Below, in pieces: positions 51,244 to 59,537 of a DNA stretch of 64,000 nt. The notes below the pieces were generated by a model. The model was not told the DNA's origin, did not search any database, and saw only the letters and a list, made by a program, of their open reading frames with translations. The position numbers and the translations under genes were made by a program. Source of the stretch: Arthrobacter sp. D5-1 (GTDB lineage Bacteria > Actinomycetota > Actinomycetes > Actinomycetales > Micrococcaceae); NCBI RefSeq assembly GCF_017357425.1, contig NZ_CP014571.1, positions 3,596,001 to 3,660,000 of the forward strand, written 5' to 3'. Each line of letters begins with the position of its first letter. Position 1 is the stretch's first letter.

Positions 51244-52317
51244 TCATCTGCTGGCATCACCGTCGCCGACCACGTGGGCGGCTATGCGGTCGCCTGCATT
51301 TCCATCCCACAATTCGGGTGGACCTAGGATGGTCCGCGGGCTCGACAGCTCCGACCGAACAGAGTCCACTACGGCACTTCTTTCCACTAGCTGGTTTGTC
51401 CCAGCCCATATGGTGACCGGTCGTTCTGTATTGGGACGCACCGTAAGGCATGGCACTCCTAGTACGGTTGTCTCTTCTTGCACGCCACCTGAGTCAGTCA
51501 CGACAACGCGGGCCCCTGCCATGGTCCCCATGAACTCGAGGTAGCCCATTGGCTCCGTTACTAGAATGTTGGGGTTGTCCAAAATGCCGTGCGCAGCCAA
51601 GCTTTCCCTACTCCGAGGGTGCACAGGGAAAACGACAGGTAGCACTTCCGCTAAACCGCTGAGCATCCTTCCAAGTTCGTACGCATCCTCGGGCCGGTCG
51701 ACGTTCGCGGGCCTATGAAGTGTGACCAAGCTGTACGGTCCTTTGATCGCACTCACATAATCCGGAGTCTCGAAGGATTTCCGATGTGAAAGCAAAGAGT
51801 CGATCATCGGGTTCCCGACAAAGTGAATCTTCTCAGCAGGGATGCCCTCATGCCCCAGGTTCTCAGAGGCATCCTTGCTTGTTGTGAAGAGAACATCAGC
51901 AATCGAGTCGACAACCAATCGATTGATCTCCTCTGGCATGGATCGATCATTTGATCGAAGGCCAGCCTCCACGTGTGCCACGCGGAGACCCATCTTCACA
52001 GCGACTAGAGTTGCAGCAACGGTCGAATTTACGTCCCCATAGACCATCACGAGATCCGGAGTCTCGTTAGCCATGACCGGTTCAATCGCACTCATAATCT
52101 TGGAAGTCTGTTCAGCATGCGATCCTCCCCCGACACCCAGATTGATATCAGGCTCAGGAATCTGAAGCTGCTCAAAGAACATAGACGACAGATTCCGGTC
52201 GAAATGCTGACCAGTATGAACGAGAACTTGATCTACGTCCCTAATCCGTAGCGCCTTCTCGACGGGCGCCATCTTAGGGAAATTCGGCCGCGCTCCGGTT
52301 ACGTGCAGTACTTTCAT
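51244..52317 (-). CDS. UDP-GlcNAc 2-epimerase-like, non-hydrolysing, copy 2
   Basis: A 357-residue enzyme of the same fold as WecB but of a different branch: VTGARPNFPKMAPVEKAL at the start, VYGDVNSTVAATLVA, HVEAGLRSNDRSMPEEINR, LHRPANVDRPEDAY in place of THRRENxG, and VTDSGGVQEETTVLGVP. Catalytic Asp, Glu and His positions are kept. The substrate may be UDP-GlcNAc or a modified relative. The ATG at 52317 has GGGGAG 6 nt upstream and overlaps the previous stop in ATGA. Confidence 0.88.
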   Translation of the reverse strand: MKVLHVTGARPNFPKMAPVEKALRIRDVDQVLVHTGQHFDRNLSSMFFEQLQIPEPDINLGVGGGSHAEQTSKIMSAIEPVMANETPDLVMVYGDVNSTVAATLVAVKMGLRVAHVEAGLRSNDRSMPEEINRLVVDSIADVLFTTSKDASENLGHEGIPAEKIHFVGNPMIDSLLSHRKSFETPDYVSAIKGPYSLVTLHRPANVDRPEDAYELGRMLSGLAEVLPVVFPVHPRSRESLAAHGILDNPNILVTEPMGYLEFMGTMAGARVVVTDSGGVQEETTVLGVPCLTVRPNTERPVTIWAGTNQLVERSAVVDSVRSELSSPRTILGPPELWDGNAGDRIAAHVVGDGDASR

Positions 52318-53360
52318 GATGACTCCCCTAGTAGTTTGTGCTCGTGCCAACCATCCCCGCGCCCAACAAGCGCGCGGCTGGCCCTATAGACGAGACTCTG
52401 CATCTCCGCGTCGGCGAGATTTATCGGACGGCCCGCCGACACCAGACTGTTTCCGACCACTTCTGATGCCAAAACCCGTTCGTCCTCAGTAGCTGAGCGC
52501 ACTGTTTTCGCAGTTTCAGGGGATGTGGCGGTCAGTAGAGTTCCGTCTGGGGTTAAGCCGTCCAGAACCGACCCCAACATGAGTGACAATTCCTGGTCGC
52601 TGAACTGAAACAGGTCATCAAAGACAATGTAGCTCCAGCCCCGCCTCAGCGCCTCCCCCAGGATGCGGGTCAGGCCTTCCTGGTCCAAGCATTCTGCGTC
52701 GATAAGTATGGTGTCTCCGGAAGAACCTCTTCGTACGCGAATCTTTCCAACGACTTTGCCGGCGGAGACTGTGAATGAGGATTCATGTCCTACGACTCGA
52801 TCAAACCAGCCTCTCCACCCCACAACAGATGACCCATCCACACTGACCGGTTGTTGTAGACCGCTCAGAACGTCGACTTTAGTCCCTGTCAGTGTCTCGA
52901 TTTGGGAGAGAAAACCACGGTTATGACTAATCGGATCAGGCACAAGGACAGTAGCTACGTTCAAGAAATCAGAGACTGACTGTGCCCTTCGAAGTACAGC
53001 AGTGAGCCAGTCACCTGAGCACGAAAGTTCTAACCAGGTTCTTTCGTCAAGCACGTGCTCTATAACCCAGCCGTAAGGACGGACGGCCGAAAATATGTCC
53101 TGATCCGTGAACAAAATGGGTCTGAAACCCATTGTGATGCTCTGCGCCGCATATATGGTCTGAAGCAAATGAGCAACGTCTGACTTGTTCATGCTGAAGA
53201 TTGGAACCAACGCGATCGGCAAGTCTTTTGTGTACTCATCTGGGATCGCGTTGCCACCTGTAAACCTTTTGCTCTTGGCCACGGGTCCTGTTGTCGCATA
53301 CGCACCGATAGTCGTTCCTATATCTGCGGCGCGAAGGCGGTCCGTTCTGATTTGCTTCAC
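52314..53360 (-). CDS. Unrecognised 348-residue protein of the polysaccharide locus
   Basis: I do not recognise this protein. It is soluble with no signal peptide. The first half reads like a nucleotide-sugar or GT-B N-terminal half (LPIALVPIFSMNKSDVAHLLQT; FRPILFTDQDIFSAVRPYGW); the second has Rossmann-like ILIDAECLDQEGLTRILGEA, then YIVFDDLFQFSDQELSLMLG and LTPDGTLLTATS, similar to the end of methyltransferase domains. Both ends overlap neighbours by 4 nt (ATGA), so its translation is tied to the fused glycosyltransferase and the epimerase. A role in making or modifying the same glycan is inferred. Confidence 0.65.
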   Translation of the reverse strand: MKQIRTDRLRAADIGTTIGAYATTGPVAKSKRFTGGNAIPDEYTKDLPIALVPIFSMNKSDVAHLLQTIYAAQSITMGFRPILFTDQDIFSAVRPYGWVIEHVLDERTWLELSCSGDWLTAVLRRAQSVSDFLNVATVLVPDPISHNRGFLSQIETLTGTKVDVLSGLQQPVSVDGSSVVGWRGWFDRVVGHESSFTVSAGKVVGKIRVRRGSSGDTILIDAECLDQEGLTRILGEALRRGWSYIVFDDLFQFSDQELSLMLGSVLDGLTPDGTLLTATSPETAKTVRSATEDERVLASEVVGNSLVSAGRPINLADAEMQSLVYRASRALVGRGDGWHEHKLLGESS

Positions 53361-55549
53361 ACTCCCAAGCCTTCCATGATTGCGGTTGCCGCCGCGCGGG
53401 CACCGTCAGGCAGTACTAGACTCGCCATTTTCGTCCGCATCGAGTCCCTCGTTTCATCGTCGACCAGCCTTGCGATCTGTTCCACCAAACTCTCACCCGG
53501 TCTACCAGAAAAGCACAGTCCGACTTTCTCATCTTGGGCCCATCGGGCTCGTCCAAGCTGATCGTCAACAGAGGTCTGTTCGTTCGGTATCCACAGAGTA
53601 GGAATCTGCATCGACGTCCACTCATGGAAACTGTTGTAACCTGCAGCAGAGATCGCAAAGTCAAAAGCCCTAGCAATCCTAGCAAGAGGATATGTTTCCA
53701 ATACATTGAGTGAACTCTTGCCGATAGATTCTGCAATGGGCGGCTTCGTCACATACACTTGCCATTCAGGATGGGACCTAGCGAAACACTGCAGAATTGC
53801 GTCCTGAATGTCTCCAATATCATTGATGTTGCCCGCGCCCATCGTCAAAAGAACAGACTTTTCATCAGGTGCCATCCCCATGTGGGCACGAGCGTCTTCT
53901 CTTGAAAGAGTTTCTTCAGCTTCTAGAACAGTGATTGGGTTGACCAGAAGCTGTCCATCGCGAGATGATGTAGGACCTTCATCGTAGTCATGCGCATATT
54001 CTCCTGGCTCAATCACGAGGTCAAAGTTCGACTCTCGCGAGAGTGATTTACCCGATGCATCCTTCTTCCACATGCCTCGACGGATCCAGACCTTGACCAA
54101 GTCAGACTCTTGCAAAAACTTCACCAGCCCGACGTACGGCACGGTGCCGTCAAATACGATTGCGGCTGGTCTAAGAACTCTGACTGACTGCCGTAAACGT
54201 TCGAGGAGATATTCGTTCCATTCCGGCGCCGGCATTGCCATTGCTCCGCTAGAAGCGATGTACTCAAAAGGAAAGCCCTGAGCGGCAACCACCGGTACCC
54301 CTTGGGACAGGGAGAGGAAAAATGGCTCGACACGTTCCTTATTAGAGGCCCGTGCGATAGCCAGTAGCCTGGTCAAGTGCCCCATCCCCGCACCATTGCT
54401 GGTCAAGAATAGGACCCGCCGTAGACCCATGGCCTCCGACGCTGAAACCTCTTCAGCGCTCGCGTCTTTCGTTCTTGGTTGAATCCCATAAGTAGCTAGG
54501 CGGTCAGTATGAATCTCAGGACCCATTTTGCGGGCAAAGTTCTGGCCGCGTGTTGACTGAGCAATAAACTTGTCTCGATCGGCCGAGAACTGCCTGACTA
54601 CTTCACGTACCTCACTTGGTTCCGCATAGACGGCCGCCGCACCAAATGTCGGTTCTAGGTAACTCGGCAAAATGACAACACAACCCGAATCTAAGGCCTC
54701 CATGATTGCACGGCCGTAGGCTTCCAGGGTGTGCGGATGGTGGAAATAAACCCAAAAGTCGATTTCAGCCAGGAAGTCAGTTGGCGGCAAAGAACCGAAC
54801 TCGTACACAGTCCAGTTACTTGGGCGTTTGTTCAGCACGAGTTCGGCAGCCCTGGATCCACCCAAGATTCTGACATCAAATTCCTTATCCATTGGATAGG
54901 CATCCTTGATGTCTTTCGCCACTGATGGCCACTTAGCGGGCTGAGGTCGTGAGTGCCGCCCAATTGTGGGCCGTGGAGAATGGACTGCAGTACGCCGAAT
55001 CTGAGCTTGCTCAGAAACGATGATGTTCATCCAGTCTTCACCCACCTCGATTGTGGAAGAAAACTCCTGGAGCGTGGCCCGCACGACGGGACCAATCGGA
55101 CGCCATTCTGGCGTGACTCCGTACGCTCTTCGAAGTGCGGCATCAATCTCGGCTACATCATAGTTCACAGTCCCATCGCCGTCTTTAGCCGCGTGGTTGG
55201 CTACAACAACCAAGCGGTCCGGACGGACGATGGCAGACACGCGGCCTAGATCCTTTACGGACGAAGGATGCCGGATCACAAGCAGGCGTGTTCTCATTAC
55301 TTTTCCGGGCGTGATGACAGAAACCCCGGGCAAGCCAGCAGCTTTCCGCATGGGCGGTGACCATGGCAAGGCACGTCGAATCATCGCACTGGGAACGTGC
55401 ACCAGGCCCGTCGAAAAACCGGATTCTGACTGAGCCAGGACCTCTTGGAAAATTGAATGCGAGGTGCCGCCCGGTAACCTGAAATCGGACAGGTTGACGA
55501 TGTCATAGTCGTAACGATCCGCTGCGTCAGCGCTCAAAAGTTCACTCAT
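53357..55549 (-). CDS. Two-domain glycosyltransferase (GT4-like plus GT28/MurG-like)
   Basis: A 730-residue fusion. Residues about 1-360 look like a GT4-type domain: LLVIRHPSSVKDLGRVSAIV and the donor-site motif AYGRAIMEALDSGCVVILP. From about residue 390 a second GT-B enzyme of the MurG/GT28 kind begins: RVLFLTSNGAGMGHLTRLLA with its Gly-rich loop, VLLTMGAGNINDIGDI, and the donor motif ISAAGYNSFHEWTSMQIPTLWIPN. Each domain could add one sugar. It is cytoplasmic. It overlaps the gene before it by 8 nt and the one after by 4 nt. Sugars are unknown. Codons are less GC-rich than in the flanks. Confidence 0.8.
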   Translation of the reverse strand: MSELLSADAADRYDYDIVNLSDFRLPGGTSHSIFQEVLAQSESGFSTGLVHVPSAMIRRALPWSPPMRKAAGLPGVSVITPGKVMRTRLLVIRHPSSVKDLGRVSAIVRPDRLVVVANHAAKDGDGTVNYDVAEIDAALRRAYGVTPEWRPIGPVVRATLQEFSSTIEVGEDWMNIIVSEQAQIRRTAVHSPRPTIGRHSRPQPAKWPSVAKDIKDAYPMDKEFDVRILGGSRAAELVLNKRPSNWTVYEFGSLPPTDFLAEIDFWVYFHHPHTLEAYGRAIMEALDSGCVVILPSYLEPTFGAAAVYAEPSEVREVVRQFSADRDKFIAQSTRGQNFARKMGPEIHTDRLATYGIQPRTKDASAEEVSASEAMGLRRVLFLTSNGAGMGHLTRLLAIARASNKERVEPFFLSLSQGVPVVAAQGFPFEYIASSGAMAMPAPEWNEYLLERLRQSVRVLRPAAIVFDGTVPYVGLVKFLQESDLVKVWIRRGMWKKDASGKSLSRESNFDLVIEPGEYAHDYDEGPTSSRDGQLLVNPITVLEAEETLSREDARAHMGMAPDEKSVLLTMGAGNINDIGDIQDAILQCFARSHPEWQVYVTKPPIAESIGKSSLNVLETYPLARIARAFDFAISAAGYNSFHEWTSMQIPTLWIPNEQTSVDDQLGRARWAQDEKVGLCFSGRPGESLVEQIARLVDDETRDSMRTKMASLVLPDGARAAATAIMEGLGV

Positions 55550-56216
55550 CGTTGCCCCTTATGTGCCTCTCGCGTTGGGAAGTCTCCAGCTGCGTCAATA
55601 TCTGATTCTGCCCTTCCAATACAGCCCCAAAGAGCCTCCTTATGGCCTGCTGCGCTCGCCTCTCTTCAGCCACCGCCACTTCTCGCTGCTCCTCGAAGCC
55701 GCGATTCATGAGCTCACCCTTGGCTTCCTCTCGGTGTTCCATAACCGCAATCCGGTTACTGACCTCTTCGAGCATTGTGCGCAGATTGGCAAGCTGGGGA
55801 CGGAACCCATCGATAGCCGTTAGAATTTGATATTCCTTCCGCGACTGCTTCAACCGCGAATCCCTAATTAGTTCGATAATCTCAAATTCTTTCCGCGATT
55901 GCTTGACTCTCGAATCCCTGATTAGTTCCAAGATCTCAAGTTCTCGTTTTGACTGTTTTGCCCTTGTGTCGCGAATAAATTCAAGAGATCTTCTCTGGGC
56001 GTTATAGCTCCTGGAAAGAGCTCTGGCATGCATGAAGCTTAGAGTCAGCAGGCATAGGATAACTCCAGAAGTCGCTATTATAAGCGCAAGCCTGTCACTC
56101 GGCTGATAGAACGCCGCCACCTGACTAGCACAAAATATAGTAGCTATCAAGCAATGTTTCATCAGATTAGACAATTTCATAACGGCAAGTTGCCTCGACC
56201 ATTTCTCTATATCCAT
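55542..56216 (-). CDS. Membrane-anchored coiled-coil protein with exact 18-residue repeats
   Basis: A 224-residue protein of unknown function. Two membrane helices (about residues 20-38 and 42-62) are followed by a charged helical rod. Residues 79-132 are three perfectly phased 18-residue units: LEFIRDTRAKQSKRELEI, LELIRDSRVKQSRKEFEI, IELIRDSRLKQSRKEYQI. Eighteen residues equal five turns of alpha helix. A second helical region follows (EEVSNRIAVMEHREEAKGEL to the end). It overlaps the fused glycosyltransferase gene by 8 nt. I infer a scaffold or spacer for the glycan machinery. GC content is locally about 40%. The start (ATG 56216 or TTG 56219) has no good ribosome site. Confidence 0.7.
   Translation of the reverse strand: MDIEKWSRQLAVMKLSNLMKHCLIATIFCASQVAAFYQPSDRLALIIATSGVILCLLTLSFMHARALSRSYNAQRRSLEFIRDTRAKQSKRELEILELIRDSRVKQSRKEFEIIELIRDSRLKQSRKEYQILTAIDGFRPQLANLRTMLEEVSNRIAVMEHREEAKGELMNRGFEEQREVAVAEERRAQQAIRRLFGAVLEGQNQILTQLETSQRERHIRGNDE
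55824..55985. repeat. Three tandem 54-bp coding repeats
   Basis: They encode the three 18-residue coiled-coil units of the gene at 55542-56216. The second and third share long stretches such as TCCGCGATTGCTT and CGAATCCCT, so duplication is recent on this scale. Confidence 0.85.
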
Positions 56217-56332
56217 CAACTGGCATGGATTGGGGATTCCTTAACTGTGCAAATTCCGTCTAATTGCACGAAGTTCTAACGCCGTCTTCGGCCGATATAC
56301 GACTTCATGCCGTTCCAATAGCCGAGCGAATA

Positions 56333-57622
56333 CTAGGCAGACAGAGAGCTAGGCACGGCAACTTGCGCCTCGGTGCCCCAGATGCCACGAGAGTCAATCA
56401 CCGTCTTGCCCGCGTAGGCCGCAGGAGAGATGGACTTGAACTCGTCATGATCCACCAAGACAACGATGACGTCAGCCTTGGAAATTGCATCCTCGGTAGC
56501 CACCAGTTCGACATTTGCACGGTCCTTCAGGGCAGCCGGAAGGACTTCGACGTGTGGTTCCACAACAAGGAGCTTTGCCGTGGGAAGCTGATCTGCAAGA
56601 TCAGCAGCAATGCCGATCGAAGGCGATTCACGCAGGTCATCAATGTTGGCCTTAAACGCCAGACCCAGCGTTGCGATGATAGGTGCGGCACCAAATTCTT
56701 CGGCAGCCTTGCGAGCCTTAGCCACCACCCACTCCGGCTTGGCATCGTTCGTCATGCGGGCCTGACGGATAAGCTGTGCTTCCTCCGGAGCAGCTGCAAC
56801 GATAAACCATGGGTCCACTGCGATGCAGTGTCCGCCCACGCCCGGACCGGGCTGCAGGATGTTTACACGGGGGTGGTGGTTGGCGAGCCGGATCAGCTCC
56901 CACACGTCAATACCGAGCTTGTCGCTGATTATGGACAACTCATTGGCGAATGCAATATTGACGTCGCGGTAAGAGTTTTCCACGAGCTTAGCCATCTCTG
57001 CCGTGACATCGTCGGTGACCAGAATTTCCCCCTGGCAGAAGACCGCATACAAGTCCTTGGCCAGCTCGGCAGCAAGCGGCGTAACGCCACCGACAATACG
57101 GTCGTTCGTGACAAGTTCGATCATGACACGACCCGGAAGGACGCGCTCAGGGCAGTGAGCGAAGTGGATCACGGGAGCACCATCGGCCCCGTCCAGCGAC
57201 AGGTCCGGGCGAAGAGCCAGAATGTAGTCGGCCAGGTGTCGGGTTGCTCGCGGAGGCGAAGTGGACTCAAGAATGACCAGTTCGTCACCCTTCAATTGGG
57301 GTGCTATACCGCGCGCGGCGGCCTCAATGTAGCTCAGGTCTGCCGAGTAGTCCGCACGAAACGGAGTTGGAACGGCAACAATGTAGGCCTCTGCAGCTGG
57401 AGTTTCGGTGGTGGCCCGCAGGTTTCCCTGGCTCACAGCGCCGGCAACATGTACACCGAGATCGGGTTCCACGAAGGGAACCTCCCCGCGGTTCACCGCG
57501 TCAACCGTGTTCCGGCTCACATCGACACCCACAACGTTAATGCCGTTGGTGGCAAGAATCGCGGCAGTAGGCAACCCAATGTATCCAAGGCCGACAACAG
57601 CTACAGTCTTGATATTTGTCAT
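56333..57622 (-). CDS. wecC: UDP-N-acetyl-D-mannosamine dehydrogenase (WecC type)
   Basis: A 429-residue nucleotide-sugar dehydrogenase. The N-terminal NAD fold opens VVGLGYIGLPTAAILATNG. The catalytic Cys is in GPGVGGHCIAVDPWFIVAA, as in WecC/CapL-type enzymes. The C-terminal UDP-binding domain shows LGLAFKANIDDLRESPSI. It oxidises UDP-ManNAc to UDP-ManNAcA in two NAD-dependent steps. It follows from the epimerase products in this locus. GGGGAAAG precedes the ATG. The substrate is inferred from the epimerase partners; UDP-GlcNAc oxidation is an alternative. Confidence 0.9.
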   Translation of the reverse strand: MTNIKTVAVVGLGYIGLPTAAILATNGINVVGVDVSRNTVDAVNRGEVPFVEPDLGVHVAGAVSQGNLRATTETPAAEAYIVAVPTPFRADYSADLSYIEAAARGIAPQLKGDELVILESTSPPRATRHLADYILALRPDLSLDGADGAPVIHFAHCPERVLPGRVMIELVTNDRIVGGVTPLAAELAKDLYAVFCQGEILVTDDVTAEMAKLVENSYRDVNIAFANELSIISDKLGIDVWELIRLANHHPRVNILQPGPGVGGHCIAVDPWFIVAAAPEEAQLIRQARMTNDAKPEWVVAKARKAAEEFGAAPIIATLGLAFKANIDDLRESPSIGIAADLADQLPTAKLLVVEPHVEVLPAALKDRANVELVATEDAISKADVIVVLVDHDEFKSISPAAYAGKTVIDSRGIWGTEAQVAVPSSLSA

Positions 57623-57640
57623 TATCTTTCCCCTTTTTGG

Positions 57641-59527
57641 TTATACAGTGATGTGTTCTTTGGGGTCTCCAAAGAACTTTATTTCGCCCGAAGCAGCCAG
57701 TTCTTCATCCGACACATCCCAAGTGTGTCCTTCACCTTTTCTATGCTGGCAGAAGTTGAATCTGTCTGCTGAGTAAATCAAACCTCCTGCTGAGGAGACG
57801 GCCTTAAGAAAGGCAGTGTCTTCGCCCCTGTTAAGCGCCTCAAAAGGATGTGCTTCGAAGACTTCCCGCCGAGCAGTCATGGTGGGCCCCATTACAAGCC
57901 GAGCTGGTCGGTGTTCCATATGGGAACTCCTTAGAATGGTCGCATTGGTCGCGGCAAAGTACATATAGTGTGCCTGCTTTCCCACTACATCCGCTTTCGA
58001 ATAATCGAGGGCGTACAGAAGGTCCACAAGATAGCGCGGTCCGTAGTAGTCGTCGTCGTCCATCTTGGTCAGGACTTCACCCGTTGATGCGGCAACGCAG
58101 CGATTGAGGCACTCACCGAGCGTCACATTTCTAGACGCGGTCAACAACTTGAAGCGGCTCACTCCATACTTTTGTGCGAGTTCTTGTACTTTGACTTCCG
58201 GCACTTCAAAGCCGTGTGTCAGCAGGACAAGTTCCATCTGGACATCTGTTTGGCTGCCGACCGTTGAGAAGACATGCTCCAGCTGATGCGGACGGATTGT
58301 GGGCACCAGAGCGCTGACGGTGGGCACCTCAGGCAACCGGACACGCTCAGGGAGAACTGACGCCACGACGGATTCGGCCCGGTGGGCGTATGTATGTTCC
58401 CTCCAGATTCGCCTTTGCCCCCGGTGGACAACGCGGTCATTCAGCTCCGAGCTCCGAGCGAGCATGCGGATCTGGTTCTCTGCCTGCTGGCGCGATCCGG
58501 CAACGAAAACTTGGTCTGCGTCGAAGAAATGGCCGATTGCCGCACTGGGAGTTGAAACGACGGGCGTACCCGACGCTGTGATTTCAAAAATCCGCCTGGC
58601 GCACATGCTGGGTGAATCAACGACGGAGTTGACGTTGAGGAACACCTTGTAGGCACGGTATGCCGTCAGCATCGTTGCGTAGTCCAAGGTACCCACCACA
58701 TGTTCGTTGTAGGGCACTGGGAATTGGTAGTTCGAGTCACCGCCCAGTTGGCGAGAAAAGATCTCAAGTTTCGGTCCCGACTGGTCCGAAGCGTCGCGCG
58801 CAGCGGAGAGCAAAATGTCCATTTGCTGCCGCCGTTCCGGATACTTGTGCGCAAAGTACATGCCGGCAAATGCCACCCCCCGCGAGTGGTGGCCCTGTCC
58901 AACGCGCACCGGATTGTGGATGGCCGGCTGAGCTGCAAAAGGAAGCGCCGCAACTCGGGCGTGCCCCAAATCCTCGATGTACGATCTGATGCGGTCCGAG
59001 TCGCTGGTGAAAACGGCATCAAACTCGCGCGCAGCCGGAAGGAAATCGTGGTAATGGGGTGGGTCCTCCTTATTCCAGAAGACTGTTGGAATTGCCTGAT
59101 CTCGGCACCACTCCATGAGGTCAAGGAATTCCTGCTTTGGTCCAGATGTACCCATGAGCTGGTACTTCCAAGACCCTTGGTTCCCGTTCCATGCAGACTC
59201 AACAAATAGGAAGTCGATCTTTGTCTCTTCGAGCTGCTGTCGCCACGACTCTTTCCGCAGCTGAAGCAGATTCCACTCAAAAGCAAACGATGCAATTGAG
59301 AAGTCATCCAATATGACACCGACGGTTAGGTCTTCCCGGCGTGGGCACCTATCCGGAACTCGGTGCGGGGCAAAAGTGGGACGAGCCGCGCTTACCCCTG
59401 GTCGGGAAGGAGATGAACTTCGTCGGCCGCTGATGCGTTTCTCAATTTTCTGCCGCCTCAGCCACTCCCGGACTTGAGCTGCGCCACCCTGTCTGAAGTG
59501 CCACGCGGCCTTGCGAATATTACTCAT
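57641..59527 (-). CDS. Two-domain glycosyltransferase (CgeB-like plus GT2)
   Basis: A 628-residue fusion. The N-terminal half is like CgeB/GT1-type enzymes: TVGVILDDFSIASFAFEWNL, FFNKEDPPHYHDF-like NKEDPPHYHDFL, and ITASGTPVVSTPSAAIGHFF. From about residue 395 a GT2 (GT-A) domain begins: PTVSALVPTIRPHQLEHVFS, the metal site MDDDDYYGPRY, and the acceptor-side acid in RGEDTAFLKAVS. I place the start at the ATG at 59527, just after the ABC ATPase stop; a GTG at 59563 would overlap it. It extends the glycan in the cytoplasm; sugars are unknown. wecC follows 18 nt downstream. Confidence 0.8.
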   Translation of the reverse strand: MSNIRKAAWHFRQGGAAQVREWLRRQKIEKRISGRRSSSPSRPGVSAARPTFAPHRVPDRCPRREDLTVGVILDDFSIASFAFEWNLLQLRKESWRQQLEETKIDFLFVESAWNGNQGSWKYQLMGTSGPKQEFLDLMEWCRDQAIPTVFWNKEDPPHYHDFLPAAREFDAVFTSDSDRIRSYIEDLGHARVAALPFAAQPAIHNPVRVGQGHHSRGVAFAGMYFAHKYPERRQQMDILLSAARDASDQSGPKLEIFSRQLGGDSNYQFPVPYNEHVVGTLDYATMLTAYRAYKVFLNVNSVVDSPSMCARRIFEITASGTPVVSTPSAAIGHFFDADQVFVAGSRQQAENQIRMLARSSELNDRVVHRGQRRIWREHTYAHRAESVVASVLPERVRLPEVPTVSALVPTIRPHQLEHVFSTVGSQTDVQMELVLLTHGFEVPEVKVQELAQKYGVSRFKLLTASRNVTLGECLNRCVAASTGEVLTKMDDDDYYGPRYLVDLLYALDYSKADVVGKQAHYMYFAATNATILRSSHMEHRPARLVMGPTMTARREVFEAHPFEALNRGEDTAFLKAVSSAGGLIYSADRFNFCQHRKGEGHTWDVSDEELAASGEIKFFGDPKEHITV

Positions 59528-59537
59528 CAAAGGAATC

